Shown here: piece by piece, positions 9,701 to 10,746 of the stretch
How positions within the stretch are numbered: position 1 is the stretch's first letter
How the letters are laid out: each line of letters begins with the position of its first letter
From: Flavobacteriales bacterium
GTDB lineage: Bacteria; Bacteroidota; Bacteroidia; Flavobacteriales_F; PHOS-HE28
DNA: 10,746 nucleotides
Direction of reading: 5' to 3'
NCBI GenBank assembly: GCA_016710685.1
Contig: JADJVC010000022.1
Coordinates: 1 to 10,746 of the forward strand
Notes under the pieces: generated by a model
Database searches by the model: none
Told to the model about the DNA's origin: nothing
Seen by the model: only the letters and a program-made list of their open reading frames with translations
Translations under genes and position numbers: made by a program

Positions 9701-10746
9701 CCAGGCTGTTTTTGCTCCGTTTCCAACACCACCATCGCTTGTGGTTCGGCGCCTCCTGTTGGCACAGCTCTGGCTTATACCAACAGTGCAACTGGCGCTT
9801 GTGAAATCACCGGTTCCAACGGGTACCATCACTGGCAGCCACGACGAGTGCGGCGGTTCTTATACCAGCTGGACGTTCACCACTGGTGCTCAAGGGTCAT
9901 CACGGCGACCAGAACCATTACGGTCCTTCCGGCTCCGGTAGCAGCTTTCGCAGCAGCTTCCAACCTTACCATTGCTTGTGGTGCGGCGCCTCCTGTTGGC
10001 ACGGCTCTGGCTTACACCAACAGTGCAAGCGGCGCTTGTGAAATCAGCGGTTCCGCAACAGGTACCATCACTGGCAGCCACGACGATGCGGCGGTTCTTA
10101 TACTGAAAGCTGGACCTTCACCGATGACTGTTCAAGGGTCATCACGGCGACCAGAACCATTACGGTCCTTCCGGCTCCGGTAGCAGCTTTCGCGGCAGCT
10201 TCCAACCTTACCATCGCCTGTGGTGCGGCGCCTCCGGTTGGCACGGCTCTGGCTTATACCAACAGTGAACTAGGTGCTTGCCAGATCAGCGGTTCCGCAA
10301 CGGGTGCCATCACTGGCAGCCACGATGATTGCGGTGGTTCTTATACCGAAAGCTGGACGTTCACTGATGACTGTTCAAGGGTCATCACGGCGACCAGAAC
10401 CACTACGAGTCCTTCCGGCTCCGGTAGCAGCGTTCTAATGGCTTCCAACCCTGCATCGCTTGGCGGGTTCGGCGCCTCCTATTGGAACAGCTTTGGCTTA
10501 CACCAACAGTGAAACTGGTGCTTGCAAATCACTGGTTCCGCAACAGGTACCATCACTGGCAGCCACGACGAATGCGGCGGGTCTTATACTGAAAGCTGGA
10601 CGTTCACCGATGGGTGCAGCAGAACCATCCACGGCAACGCGCACCGTCACCGTAGATCCTGCGCCTCAGGCTGTTTTTGCTCCCGTTTTCCAATACCACC
10701 ATCGCTTGTGGTTCGGCGCCTCCCTGTTGGCGCAGCTCTGGCTTAT
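2..10746 (+). CDS. Interior of one giant HYR/Ig-like repeat surface protein, frame broken many times
   Basis: The window is one continuous coding locus of about 3,580 codons with neither natural start nor stop in view. Module order is beta-helix-like domain, one HYR-like module, array A (about 437 aa per unit, four and a half copies), then array B (81 aa per unit, more than fifteen copies). Regularly spaced Cys pairs, very few Lys, and abundant Thr, Ser, Gly and Ala point to an exported, disulfide-stabilised beta-rich protein. In Bacteroidota such proteins are usually sent out by the type IX secretion system and act in adhesion or gliding. That is family knowledge; the C-terminal sorting domain that would prove it is not here. 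Aligning copies gives a single protein that switches among all three + frames at many small indels. The gene may be intact in the organism and broken only in this assembly, or may be a real pseudogene. Confidence 0.8.
102..1310 (+). CDS. In-frame piece 1: beta-helix end, first HYR-like module and start of array A
   Basis: This frame is open from 102 to a TGA at 1308-1310. The first ATG is at 258, but authentic coding begins before it, so 258 is an internal Met and not the gene start. Convincing protein runs from about 183 to about 1190: the beta-helix-like domain, then a Cys-rich HYR-like module (about 775-1013), then the first half-module of array A ending at FPGGTALQG. Beyond 1190 the frame is wrong. 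Compared with later copies, one G is missing in the run at about 1194-1196 and another at about 1221 (GAGGAGCC against GAGGGAGCC), so the real protein continues in the frame of 1228-2298. The last ~40 residues of this open frame are therefore an artefact. Confidence 0.75.
   Translation, partial: FDGIDECFYFYKTLCWLGPSSSVSSKCPFISGNINHNIFQAAGTGEGFAGITMQQWSQNFNINSNKFVGMKGQRNILIYHPTPTVVISNNELFVSDDGANGGSARELIAVLGVAPTVTAGGIVVQNNFFTTGSGGKGIRIENASTYGANLAINNNHFGGVDGLAIQNSGTGTVTATCNWYGTASAGLIAAKISGTGINYTPWLVGSGDGAAFGFQPTADCNGTGTPPVITCPIAPTSPISCPAAPVFGTATATYSCGSSIPISFADVDVAGSCAGTYVRTRTWTATDDCGNTATCSQSVTVQDMTAPVLTCAADETIGCDESTDPSNTGSSTATDNCGTPAVTYSDAAGQLFPSTFPGGTALQGRARWGIAVLRSLVYWRHCWPEPEPGRHTGMGDWHGLCL
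775..1013 (+). other. Diverged single HYR-like (Ig-fold) module
   Basis: The module begins near PPVITCPIAP and ends at CSQSVTVQDM, about 80 residues. It shows the usual HYR-type marks: an opening ITCP strand, paired Cys, a TWTATDDCGNTATC core and a closing TVQD strand. It lies directly between the beta-helix-like domain and array A. It is clearly different in sequence and base composition from the array A modules, as expected for a unit outside the region being homogenised. HYR modules are extracellular Ig-like folds thought to act in adhesion or as spacers; the exact role here is unknown. Confidence 0.7.
1014..2323 (+). repeat. Array A, copy 1 (~1310 bp)
   Basis: The copy runs from ACGGCGCCGGTGCTTACG at 1014 to the same sequence at 2324. 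Order: HYR first half (TAPVLTC...TYSDAA), a Cys-free insert of ~181 aa (about 1145-1690), HYR second half (CPQNYVVNRVWKATDACGN), then two further Ig-like modules. Copy-specific differences include AFEYAY in place of KFEYAY, QLFPS in place of QLLPS, and LDNRTA in place of LDNCTA. The last replaces a Cys conserved in copies 2-4. Frame breaks are two missing G's (about 1195 and 1221) and loss of one TA unit at about 2260. Confidence 0.9.
1228..2298 (+). CDS. In-frame piece 2: array A copy 1 insert and Ig-like modules
   Basis: Authentic coding runs from about 1222 to about 2262; this open frame ends at a TGA at 2296-2298. It starts inside the inserted beta-sandwich-like domain (YIGGTVGPNLNP), carries on through CPQNYVVNRVWKATDACGN, then two Ig-like modules (APVLTGAWPADQ and APVITGTIAPGTV). 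The first ATG at 1228 is internal and not a translation start. Near 2260 CCTACGG stands where other copies have CCTATACGG. That loss of two bases moves the protein into the frame of 2264-2572, and the last ~12 residues here are artefact. Length without frameshifts agrees with copies 2 and 3. Confidence 0.75.
   Translation: MYIGGTVGPNLNPAGTPVWVIGTAYAFEYAYNGTTGDQTLSIDFNGDLSYGAGEVITQPTAFAGQGFKHFSIFMSGNATRGITLNNFVVNGVNLGNFVSPATGSIDKDWENSAGLFSNVTATGTITFTGSPGTGDETGRIWFRTATPVIIPPAPICPQNYVVNRVWKATDACGNESFCVQKITVQDIVAPVLTGAWPADQTGVNACMPSGTNAPDNATIAALYTDACGGAITVTQNTVAGSNSNCSWSFVTTYTVKDACNNTVSPSPTYTYSGGDNSAPVITGTIAPGTVAGCDASAAPAAVTTVAALEGLGLSILDNRTADGDLVVTSSDAAAGSCPIVITRTYGDRRLRQVQHL
2264..2572 (+). CDS. 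In-frame piece 3: end of copy 1 and HYR first half of copy 2
   Basis: This short piece carries TDACGKFSTYEQTINVNDN, the closing strands of the last Ig-like module of copy 1. It then enters copy 2 with TAPVLTCAADETIGCDE and continues to NSGFEGALYI. It joins piece 2 after the 2-bp loss near 2260. At about 2549 one G is missing (ATTGAGGC against ATTGGAGGC in copies 1 and 3), so the open frame stops falsely at the TGA 2570-2572. The ATG at 2264 is internal. Confidence 0.7.
   Translation: MTDACGKFSTYEQTINVNDNTAPVLTCAADETIGCDESTDPSNTGSSTATDNCGTPTVTYSDAAGQLLPSTFPGGTALQGRGTLGNSGFEGALYIEALLART
2549..2703 (+). CDS. In-frame piece 4: start of insert domain in copy 2 (no ATG)
   Basis: This is a short coding piece without any start codon that links pieces 3 and 5. 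It encodes GTVGPNLNPAGTPVWVIG, then KFEYAYNGTTGDQTLSIDF and NGDLSYGA. It is recognised because the same residues are read in one unbroken frame in copy 3. It ends at a false TGA (2701-2703) caused by a missing G at about 2695. Confidence 0.65.
2700..4640 (+). CDS. In-frame piece 5: copies 2-3 of array A, with an internal out-of-frame block
   Basis: This is the longest open frame (646 codons), with a TAA at 4638-4640. Authentic segments are about 2700-2740 and about 3036-4529. The second gives the cleanest view of the unit: end of the split HYR module, two Ig-like modules, then nearly all of copy 3 including its whole insert. Two stretches are not real protein. Bases 2742-3035 (about 98 residues, starting near HFHEWECD) are read out of frame between an extra A and a missing G; the true product of that block is in 2722-3036. 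The ~36 residues after 4530 follow a 2-bp loss. In copy 3 a missing G and an extra G cancel out, giving GRARWGN in place of GRGTLGN. The ATG at 2700 is internal. Confidence 0.75.
   Translation: MITQPTAFAGQGFKALQHFHEWECDAWYHAAQLPGQRGEPGQLRVACDGQHRQGLGELSGSVQQRHGHRHDHLYGFTRNWRRDGPHLVPHGDAGNHPACTHLSAELCGQPGVKATDACGNESFCVQKITVQDIVAPVLTGAWPADQTGVNACMPSGTNAPDNATIAALYTDACGGAITVTQNTVAGSNSNCSWSFVTTYTVKDACNNTVSPSPTYTYSGGDNSAPVITGTIAPGTVAGCDASAAPAAVTTVAALEGLGLSILDNCTADGDLVVTSSDAAAGSCPIVITRTYTVTDACGKFSTYEQTINVNDNTAPVLTCAADETIGCDESTDPSNTGSSTATDNCGTPTVTYSDAAGQLLPSTFPGGTALQGRARWGNSGFEGALYIGGTVGPNLNPAGTPVWVIGTAYKFEYAYNGTTGDQTLSIDFNGDLSYGAGEVITQPTAFAGQGFKHFSIFMSGNATRGITLNNFVVNGVNLGNFVSPATGSIDKDWENSAGLFSNVTATGTITFTGSPGTGDKTGRIWFRTATPVIIPPAPICPQNYVVNRVWKATDACGNESFCVQKITVQDIVAPVLTGAWPADQTGVNACMPSGTNAPDNATIAALYTDAWRSNNGNAKHRGGQQQQLFMEFCDDLYESKMPVTIR
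2722..3036 (+). CDS. In-frame piece 6: main part of insert domain in copy 2
   Basis: This piece encodes KHFSIFMSGNATRGITL, then GNFVSPATGSIDKDWENSAG, then VTATGTITFTGSPGTGDETG, ending at PICPQNYVVNRV. It is the correct reading of the block that piece 5 reads wrongly. It lies between an extra A at about 2740 and a missing G at about 3034, which creates the TGA at 3034-3036. The ATG at 2722 is a by-product of the upstream shift and not a start. Confidence 0.7.
   Translation: MPDKASKHFSIFMSGNATRGITLHNFLVNGVNLGNFVSPATGSIDKDWENSAGLFSNVTATGTITFTGSPGTGDETGRIWFRTATPVIIPPAPICPQNYVVNRV
3099..3371 (+). other. Ig-like module b of array A unit (copy 2 example)
   Basis: About 91 residues from VAPVLTGAWPADQ to TYTYSGGDNSA. 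The module contains DACGGAITVTQNTVAG and a CSWSFVTTYTVKDACNN core, matching the alternating Ig-like modules seen in large Bacteroidota surface proteins. It recurs in copies 1-4 at the same position, directly after the split HYR module. Three or four Cys suggest disulfide bonding outside the cytoplasm. In copy 4 the first Cys becomes Gly (GVNAGMPS in place of GVNACMPS). Confidence 0.65.
3372..3635 (+). other. Ig-like module c of array A unit (copy 2 example)
   Basis: About 88 residues from PVITGTIAPGTVAGCD to YEQTINVNDN. It includes a longer AAVTTVAALEGLGLSI segment, DNCTADGDLVV, then CPIVITRTYTVTDACGKF. It closes the 437-residue unit and leads straight into the next TAPVLTC. In copy 1 the central Cys is Arg. 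The type is HYR-like; function is unknown beyond a likely spacer or adhesion role. Confidence 0.65.
3768..4310 (+). other. Cys-free ~181-aa beta-sandwich-like domain inserted in the HYR module (copy 3 example)
   Basis: The segment lies between TYSDAA and PICPQNYVVNRVWKATD. Those two flanks, joined directly, would make one normal HYR-like module. The insert has alternating hydrophobic and polar strands: ALYIGGTVG, PVWVIGTAYKFEYAYNG, QTLSIDFNGDLSYG, HFSIFMSGN, TLNNFVVNGVNLG, ATGTITFTG. It contains no Cys, unlike the Cys-rich modules around it. This looks like a beta-sandwich of the kind found as ligand-binding or anchor-associated domains in secreted proteins, but I cannot name a family. Equivalent positions are about 1145-1690, 2455-3000, 5076-5620 and 6395-6945. 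Confidence 0.55.
4531..4690 (+). CDS. In-frame pieces 7a/7b: module b of copy 3 in two frames
   Basis: After the 2-bp loss at about 4531 the protein GGAITVTQNTVAGSNSN and CSWSFVTTYT is read in the 4531 frame up to about 4611. An extra A at 4612 (ACGAGTC for ACGGTC) shifts it again. VKDACNNTVSPSPTYTYSGG is then read from 4613 to a false TGA at 4688-4690, caused by a missing C. Neither piece has its own start codon. They are assigned by exact agreement with copies 1 and 2. Confidence 0.6.
4687..5040 (+). CDS. In-frame piece 8: module c of copy 3 and first half-module of copy 4
   Basis: This piece encodes ITGTIAPGTVAGCDAS, then the module c core through YEQTINVNDN, then TAPVLTCAADETIGCDE of copy 4. 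Near 4737-4775 three bases are missing in all (two, then one), replacing AAPAAVTTVAALEG by an altered Gly-rich stretch without ending the frame. Around 5010-5013 an extra A (TTCAAAACAC) pushes the true protein into the frame of 4916-5143. The last ten residues and the TAA at 5038-5040 are artefacts. Confidence 0.7.
   Translation: MITGTIAPGTVAGCDASPACGGYDGGGPGGLGLSILDNCTADGDLVVTSSDAAAGSCPIVITRTYTVTDACGKFSTYEQTINVNDNTAPVLTCAADETIGCDESTDPSKHRFFDGYR
5014..5143 (+). CDS. In-frame piece 9: short HYR half-module of copy 4
   Basis: This piece encodes NTGSSTATDNCGTPTVTYSD and AAGQLLPSTFP in the frame that follows the extra A at about 5011. The same frame is open upstream to an ATG at 4916, but that part is a shadow of piece 8. 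After about 5104 a missing G and then a missing C move the protein into the frame of 5043-6002. The TAG is at 5141-5143. Confidence 0.6.
5043..6002 (+). CDS. In-frame piece 10: copy 4 insert and module b, with an internal out-of-frame block
   Basis: Authentic segments are about 5117-5550 (insert domain from LQGRARWGNSGFEG to ITFTGSP) and about 5734-5964 (LTGAWPADQTGVNAG through VKDACNN). The first ~25 residues, and bases 5552-5733, are in the wrong frame. The true product of the latter is spread over two other frames: GTGDETGRIWFRTATPV to ATDACGN, then SFCVQKITVQDIVAPVL within 5669-5941. The stop at 6000-6002 follows a missing A at about 5965. The ATG at 5043 is not a real start. Confidence 0.7.
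   Translation: MVLLRLPIRMLRASCFHRPSRWHGLQGRARWGNSGFEGALYIEGTVGPNLNPVGTPVWVIGTAYKFEYAYNGTTGDQTLSIDFNGDLSYGAGEVITQPTAFAGQGFKHFSIFTSGNATRGITLNNFVVNGVNLGNSVSPATGSIDKDWENSAGLFSNVTATGTITFTGSPRNWRRDGPHLVPHGDSGNRTRTVNLSAELRDQPGQEGHRCLRQRGVSACRRSRYRILWRLFLTGAWPADQTGVNAGMPSGTNAPDNATIAALYTDACGGAITVTQNTVAGSNSNCSWSFVTTYTVKDACNNTVSPSPTTPTAVVIIRPL
6003..7015 (+). pseudogene. Heavily frame-broken stretch: end of copy 4 and copy 5 of array A
   Basis: About 1 kb with no sustained frame, yet homology to array A can be followed throughout. Recognisable coding fragments include the module c end (about 6060-6260), CAADGDDWLRC-like reading of the HYR start (about 6280-6310), WVISTAYKFEYAYNG then TTGDQTLSIGFNG (6539-6628), and CPQNKVINRVWT (about 6950-6990). 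Indels occur every few tens of bases, and several bases appear inserted or dropped in runs. This is far denser than in copies 1-3. Either read quality was low here or this part of the gene has decayed. Confidence 0.6.
6262..7015 (+). repeat. Array A, copy 5, truncated
   Basis: The copy starts with CACGGCCCGCCAGGTGCTTA at about 6261, a damaged form of the usual unit start. It holds the split HYR module and insert but not modules b and c. At about 6930-6990 its downstream half-module differs from all earlier copies (CPQNKVINRVWTPKDACSET, from the best-fit frames). It ends in TATRTITV, which is the opening strand of array B. Copy 5 is thus the junction between the arrays. Confidence 0.75.
6997..7293 (+). 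CDS. In-frame piece 11: first, diverged unit of array B
   Basis: Authentic parts of this frame are APVAAFAAAQTSV (about 7048-7086) and GPVIGVISGGHDECGGSYTE onward through TFTDDCSR (about 7156-7246). Between them the protein passes through another frame (GGTALAYTNG-like). It is the most diverged array B unit: its middle would read ACQI...VIGVISGGHDECGG where later units have ACEITGSATGTITGSHDECGG. A missing G at about 7247 moves the protein on to the next piece. The ATG at 6997 is internal. Confidence 0.5.
   Translation: MLQRNQIYCDQNHHGKSAPVAAFAAAQTSVFLAAAPLVARLWLIPMVNRRLPDQGPVIGVISGGHDECGGSYTESWTFTDDCSRSSRRPEPLRSFRLR
7248..7391 (+). CDS. In-frame piece 12: unit 2 linker and first strands (no ATG)
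   Basis: This piece encodes VITATRTITVLPAPVAAF, then AATSNLTIACGSAPPVGTA and LAYTNSATGA. It ends at a false TAG (7389-7391) made by an extra A (GCTTAGTGAA for GCTTGTGAA). It has an alpha linker but a beta-type GSAPP, so it looks like a recombinant of the two unit classes. Confidence 0.6.
   Translation, partial: VITATRTITVLPAPVAAFAATSNLTIACGSAPPVGTALAYTNSATGA
7391..8016 (+). CDS. In-frame piece 13: array B units 2-4
   Basis: This frame is open from an ATG at 7324 to a stop at 8014-8016, but only about 7391-7793 is authentic. It holds the end of unit 2, the whole of unit 3 (beta) and the start of unit 4 (alpha), all without internal damage. At about 7794 seven bases of the AASN-coding linker are missing, after which the protein continues in the frame of 7725-8360. 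The part after 7794 is a shadow. Confidence 0.65.
7725..8360 (+). CDS. In-frame piece 14: array B units 4-6
   Basis: Authentic protein runs from about 7794 to about 8316: NLTIACGAAPPVGTALAYTN, unit 5 (alpha), and the first strands of unit 6 (beta). Four Cys per unit are kept. Unit 4 carries TNGATGACEI and keeps GTITGSHDECGG. It ends where the sequence becomes corrupted (GTTGGCGGCTCAGG in place of GTTGGCACAGCTCTGG). The start at 7725 is a shadow of the preceding piece. Confidence 0.65.
   Translation: MLKGHHGDQNHYCPSGSGSSFRSNLTIACGAAPPVGTALAYTNGATGACEITGSATGTITGSHDECGGSYTESWTFTDDCSRVITATRTITVLPAPVAAFAAASNLTIACGAAPPVGTALAYTNSATGACEISGSATGTITGSHDECGGSYTESWTFTDECSRTITATRTITVDPAPQAVFAPVSNTTIACGSAPPVGGSGLYQQFQPWCL
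8317..8510 (+). pseudogene. Damaged patch covering the end of unit 6 and the linker of unit 7
   Basis: About 8317-8418 is a poor match to the otherwise near-invariant core. It contains several small deletions, an inserted segment (TTCCAACCTTGG) and substitutions, and loses about six bases in all. About 8465-8510 lacks three more bases (CAACGCCCC for CAACGCGCACC, and GCTCCG for GCTCCCG). Good homology resumes at VSNTTIACGSAPP. Units on either side are clean. Confidence 0.6.
8403..8963 (+). CDS. In-frame piece 15: array B units 7-8
   Basis: Authentic coding includes ESWTFTDECSRTITAT (about 8415-8465) and VSNTTIACGSAPPVGT onward (about 8509-8750) through a complete unit core to VLPAPVAAFAA. The region between, about 8466-8508, is out of frame because of 2-bp and 1-bp losses that cancel. 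After about 8751 one base is missing (GCAGCGCCAGCATCC), so the rest is a shadow. Confidence 0.6.
   Translation: MGGSSESWTFTDECSRTITATPHHRRSCASGYFCSVSNTTIACGSAPPVGTPLAYTNSATGACEITGSATGTITGSHDECGGSYTESWTFTDECSRVITATRTITVLPAPVAAFAAPASLPLLVVRRLLLARLWLTPTVQAALVKSAVPQQVPSLAATTSAAVLILKAGRSLMSAAEPSRQRAPSP
8681..9220 (+). CDS. In-frame piece 16: array B units 8-10
   Basis: Authentic protein runs from about 8752 to about 9175: ILTIACGAAPPVGTALAYTN, an ECSRT ending, unit 9 (beta) complete, and its DDCSR end. A missing G (TCAAGGTCATT for TCAAGGGTCATT) at about 9174 ends the true frame. The rest to the TGA at 9218-9220 is shadow. The ATG at 8681 is not a start. Confidence 0.65.
   Translation: MFKGHHGDQNHYGPSGSGSSFRSASILTIACGAAPPVGTALAYTNSASGACEISGSATGTITGSHDECGGSYTESWTFTDECSRTITATRTITVDPAPQAVFAPVSNTTIACGSAPPVGTALAYTNSATGACEITGSATGTITGSHDECGGSYTESWTFTDDCSRSLRRPEPLRSFRLR
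9166..9804 (+). CDS. In-frame piece 17: array B units 10-12, no ATG
   Basis: This is an open frame of about 212 codons without any Met, so start-dependent gene finders would miss it. Authentic coding runs from ITATRTITVLPSPVAAF at 9178 to ECSRTITATRTIT at about 9688, covering unit 10 (alpha) and unit 11 (beta) complete and entering unit 12. Unit 10 has a local oddity, SALRAWEITG in place of SATGACEITG, which loses a conserved Cys and may come from small base errors that cancel. After about 9690 several small losses shift the frame. The stop is at 9802-9804. Confidence 0.65.
   Translation: MFKVITATRTITVLPSPVAAFAAAPNLTIACGAAPPVGTALAYTNSALRAWEITGSATGTITGSHDECGGSYTESWTFTDECSRTITATRTITVDPAPQAVFAPVSNTTIACGSAPPVGTALAYTNSATGACEITGSATGTITGSHDECGGSYTESWTFTDECSRTITATRTITEIPRSRLFLLRFQHHHRLWFGASCWHSSGLYQQCNWRL
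9718..10183 (+). CDS. In-frame piece 18: array B units 12-13
   Basis: The authentic parts are VSNTTIACGSAPPVGTALAY to ACEITGS (about 9718-9818) and CSRVITATRTITVLPAPVAA to GTITGSHD (about 9887-10085). Between them GTITGSHDECGGSYT is in another frame (about 9823-9865), and three codons' worth of bases (ACCGAAAGC) are shortened to ACCAGC. The same frame is open upstream to 9470, but that is shadow. A missing A at about 10086 (GACGATGCG for GACGAATGCG) shifts to the next piece. Confidence 0.6.
10087..10512 (+). CDS. In-frame piece 19: array B units 13-15
   Basis: This frame carries CGGSYTESWTFTDDCSRV, a full alpha unit 14, and the linker of unit 15 up to about 10407. Unit 14 is more diverged than most: TNSELGACQISG, GSATGAITGSHDDCGG and a GGTGCC in place of the usual GGTACC site. 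After an extra base at about 10408 (ACGAGTCC) the frame is lost and ends at the TGA 10510-10512. There is no start codon in the authentic part. Confidence 0.6.
   Translation, partial: CGGSYTESWTFTDDCSRVITATRTITVLPAPVAAFAAASNLTIACGAAPPVGTALAYTNSELGACQISGSATGAITGSHDDCGGSYTESWTFTDDCSRVITATRTTTSPSGSGSSVLMASNPASLGGFGASYWNSFGLHQQ
10408..10746 (+). pseudogene. Damaged 3' end: rest of unit 15 and start of unit 16
   Basis: Homology to array B continues to the last base, but the frame changes about every 50-100 bases. Relative to other units there is an extra base at about 10408, changes at 10431-10460, a missing G at about 10524 (GCTTGCAAATC), an extra C at about 10629, an extra T at about 10687, and an extra C at about 10723. 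Unit 16 is of the beta class (DPAPQAVFAPV). The gene clearly continues beyond the window. Confidence 0.6.

Larger units (their letters stand above)
7016..10746 (+). repeat. Array B: 243-bp (81-aa) Ig-like tandem repeats, 15 full units plus part of a 16th
   Basis: Each unit reads ITATRTITV, a linker, a TIACG(S/A)APPVGTALAYTN strand, GACEI(T/S)GSATGTITGS, and DECGGSYTESWTFTD. Four Cys per unit suggest two disulfides. Unit starts at ITATRT are 7016, 7251, 7495, 7738, 7974, 8217, 8454, 8694, 8936, 9178, 9421, 9664, 9899, 10141, 10384 and 10627. Spacing is 243 where undamaged. There are two linker classes: alpha (LPAPVAAFAAASNL) and beta (DPAPQAVFAPVSNT). The order is a diverged first unit, then alpha, beta, alpha, alpha, beta, beta, alpha, beta, alpha, beta, beta, alpha, alpha, alpha, beta. 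The array leaves the window still repeating. It is probably a long stalk or adhesive region. Confidence 0.92.

Noticed and set aside
7016..10746. CRISPR-like regular repetition
   Set aside because: The 243-bp period has no short repeat/unique spacer layout. Whole units are homologous, and the period is a whole number of codons (81).
1..10746. A multi-gene system (defence, secretion or biosynthesis)
   Set aside because: All coding signal belongs to one repeat protein. No second gene, intergenic region, promoter or terminator could be supported.

Overview
The whole window reads on the + strand as the interior of one very large secreted or cell-surface repeat protein. Both ends of the gene lie outside the window. 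The modules are Cys-rich Ig-like/HYR-like repeats with motifs such as TDACGN, TAPVLTC, CPQNY and DECGGSYTESWTFTD, next to a right-handed beta-helix-like domain. This style of giant adhesin-like protein is typical of Bacteroidota (Saprospiraceae- or Flavobacteriia-like). The assignment is inferred from module style. No signal peptide, C-terminal sorting domain, RNA gene, CRISPR array, transposase or second gene is visible, and I found no defence or other multi-gene system.

Layout. (1) About 2-775: an Asn/Gly-rich beta-helix-like domain ending in a CNWYG...PWLVG...GFQP exit. Its first ~600 bases look clearly more AT-rich than the rest. (2) 775-1013: one diverged HYR-like module. (3) 1014-~7015: array A, four full copies plus a truncated fifth of a ~1311-bp (437-aa) unit. 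Each unit holds an HYR-like module split by a ~181-residue Cys-free insert, then two more Ig-like modules. (4) ~7016-10746: array B, fifteen complete copies and the start of a sixteenth of a 243-bp (81-aa) Ig-like unit with four Cys. It has two linker classes (alpha, beta) in irregular order and runs off the window end.

The reading frame is broken many times. Comparing copies shows that most breaks are one-base gains or losses in short homopolymer runs, with a few 2-bp losses and one 7-bp loss. The encoded protein is otherwise almost unchanged from copy to copy. The breaks cluster in patches (about 6000-7250, 8315-8510, 9680-9895, 10400-10746). I favour sequencing or assembly error in a hard repeat over true gene decay, but the sequence alone cannot settle this. 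As a result the one gene appears as a series of overlapping open frames. At least two long ones (2700-4640 and 5043-6002) contain blocks of about 65-98 residues read in the wrong frame.

The CDS entries below are the in-frame pieces of this single gene, not separate genes. The repeat entries give the underlying architecture.
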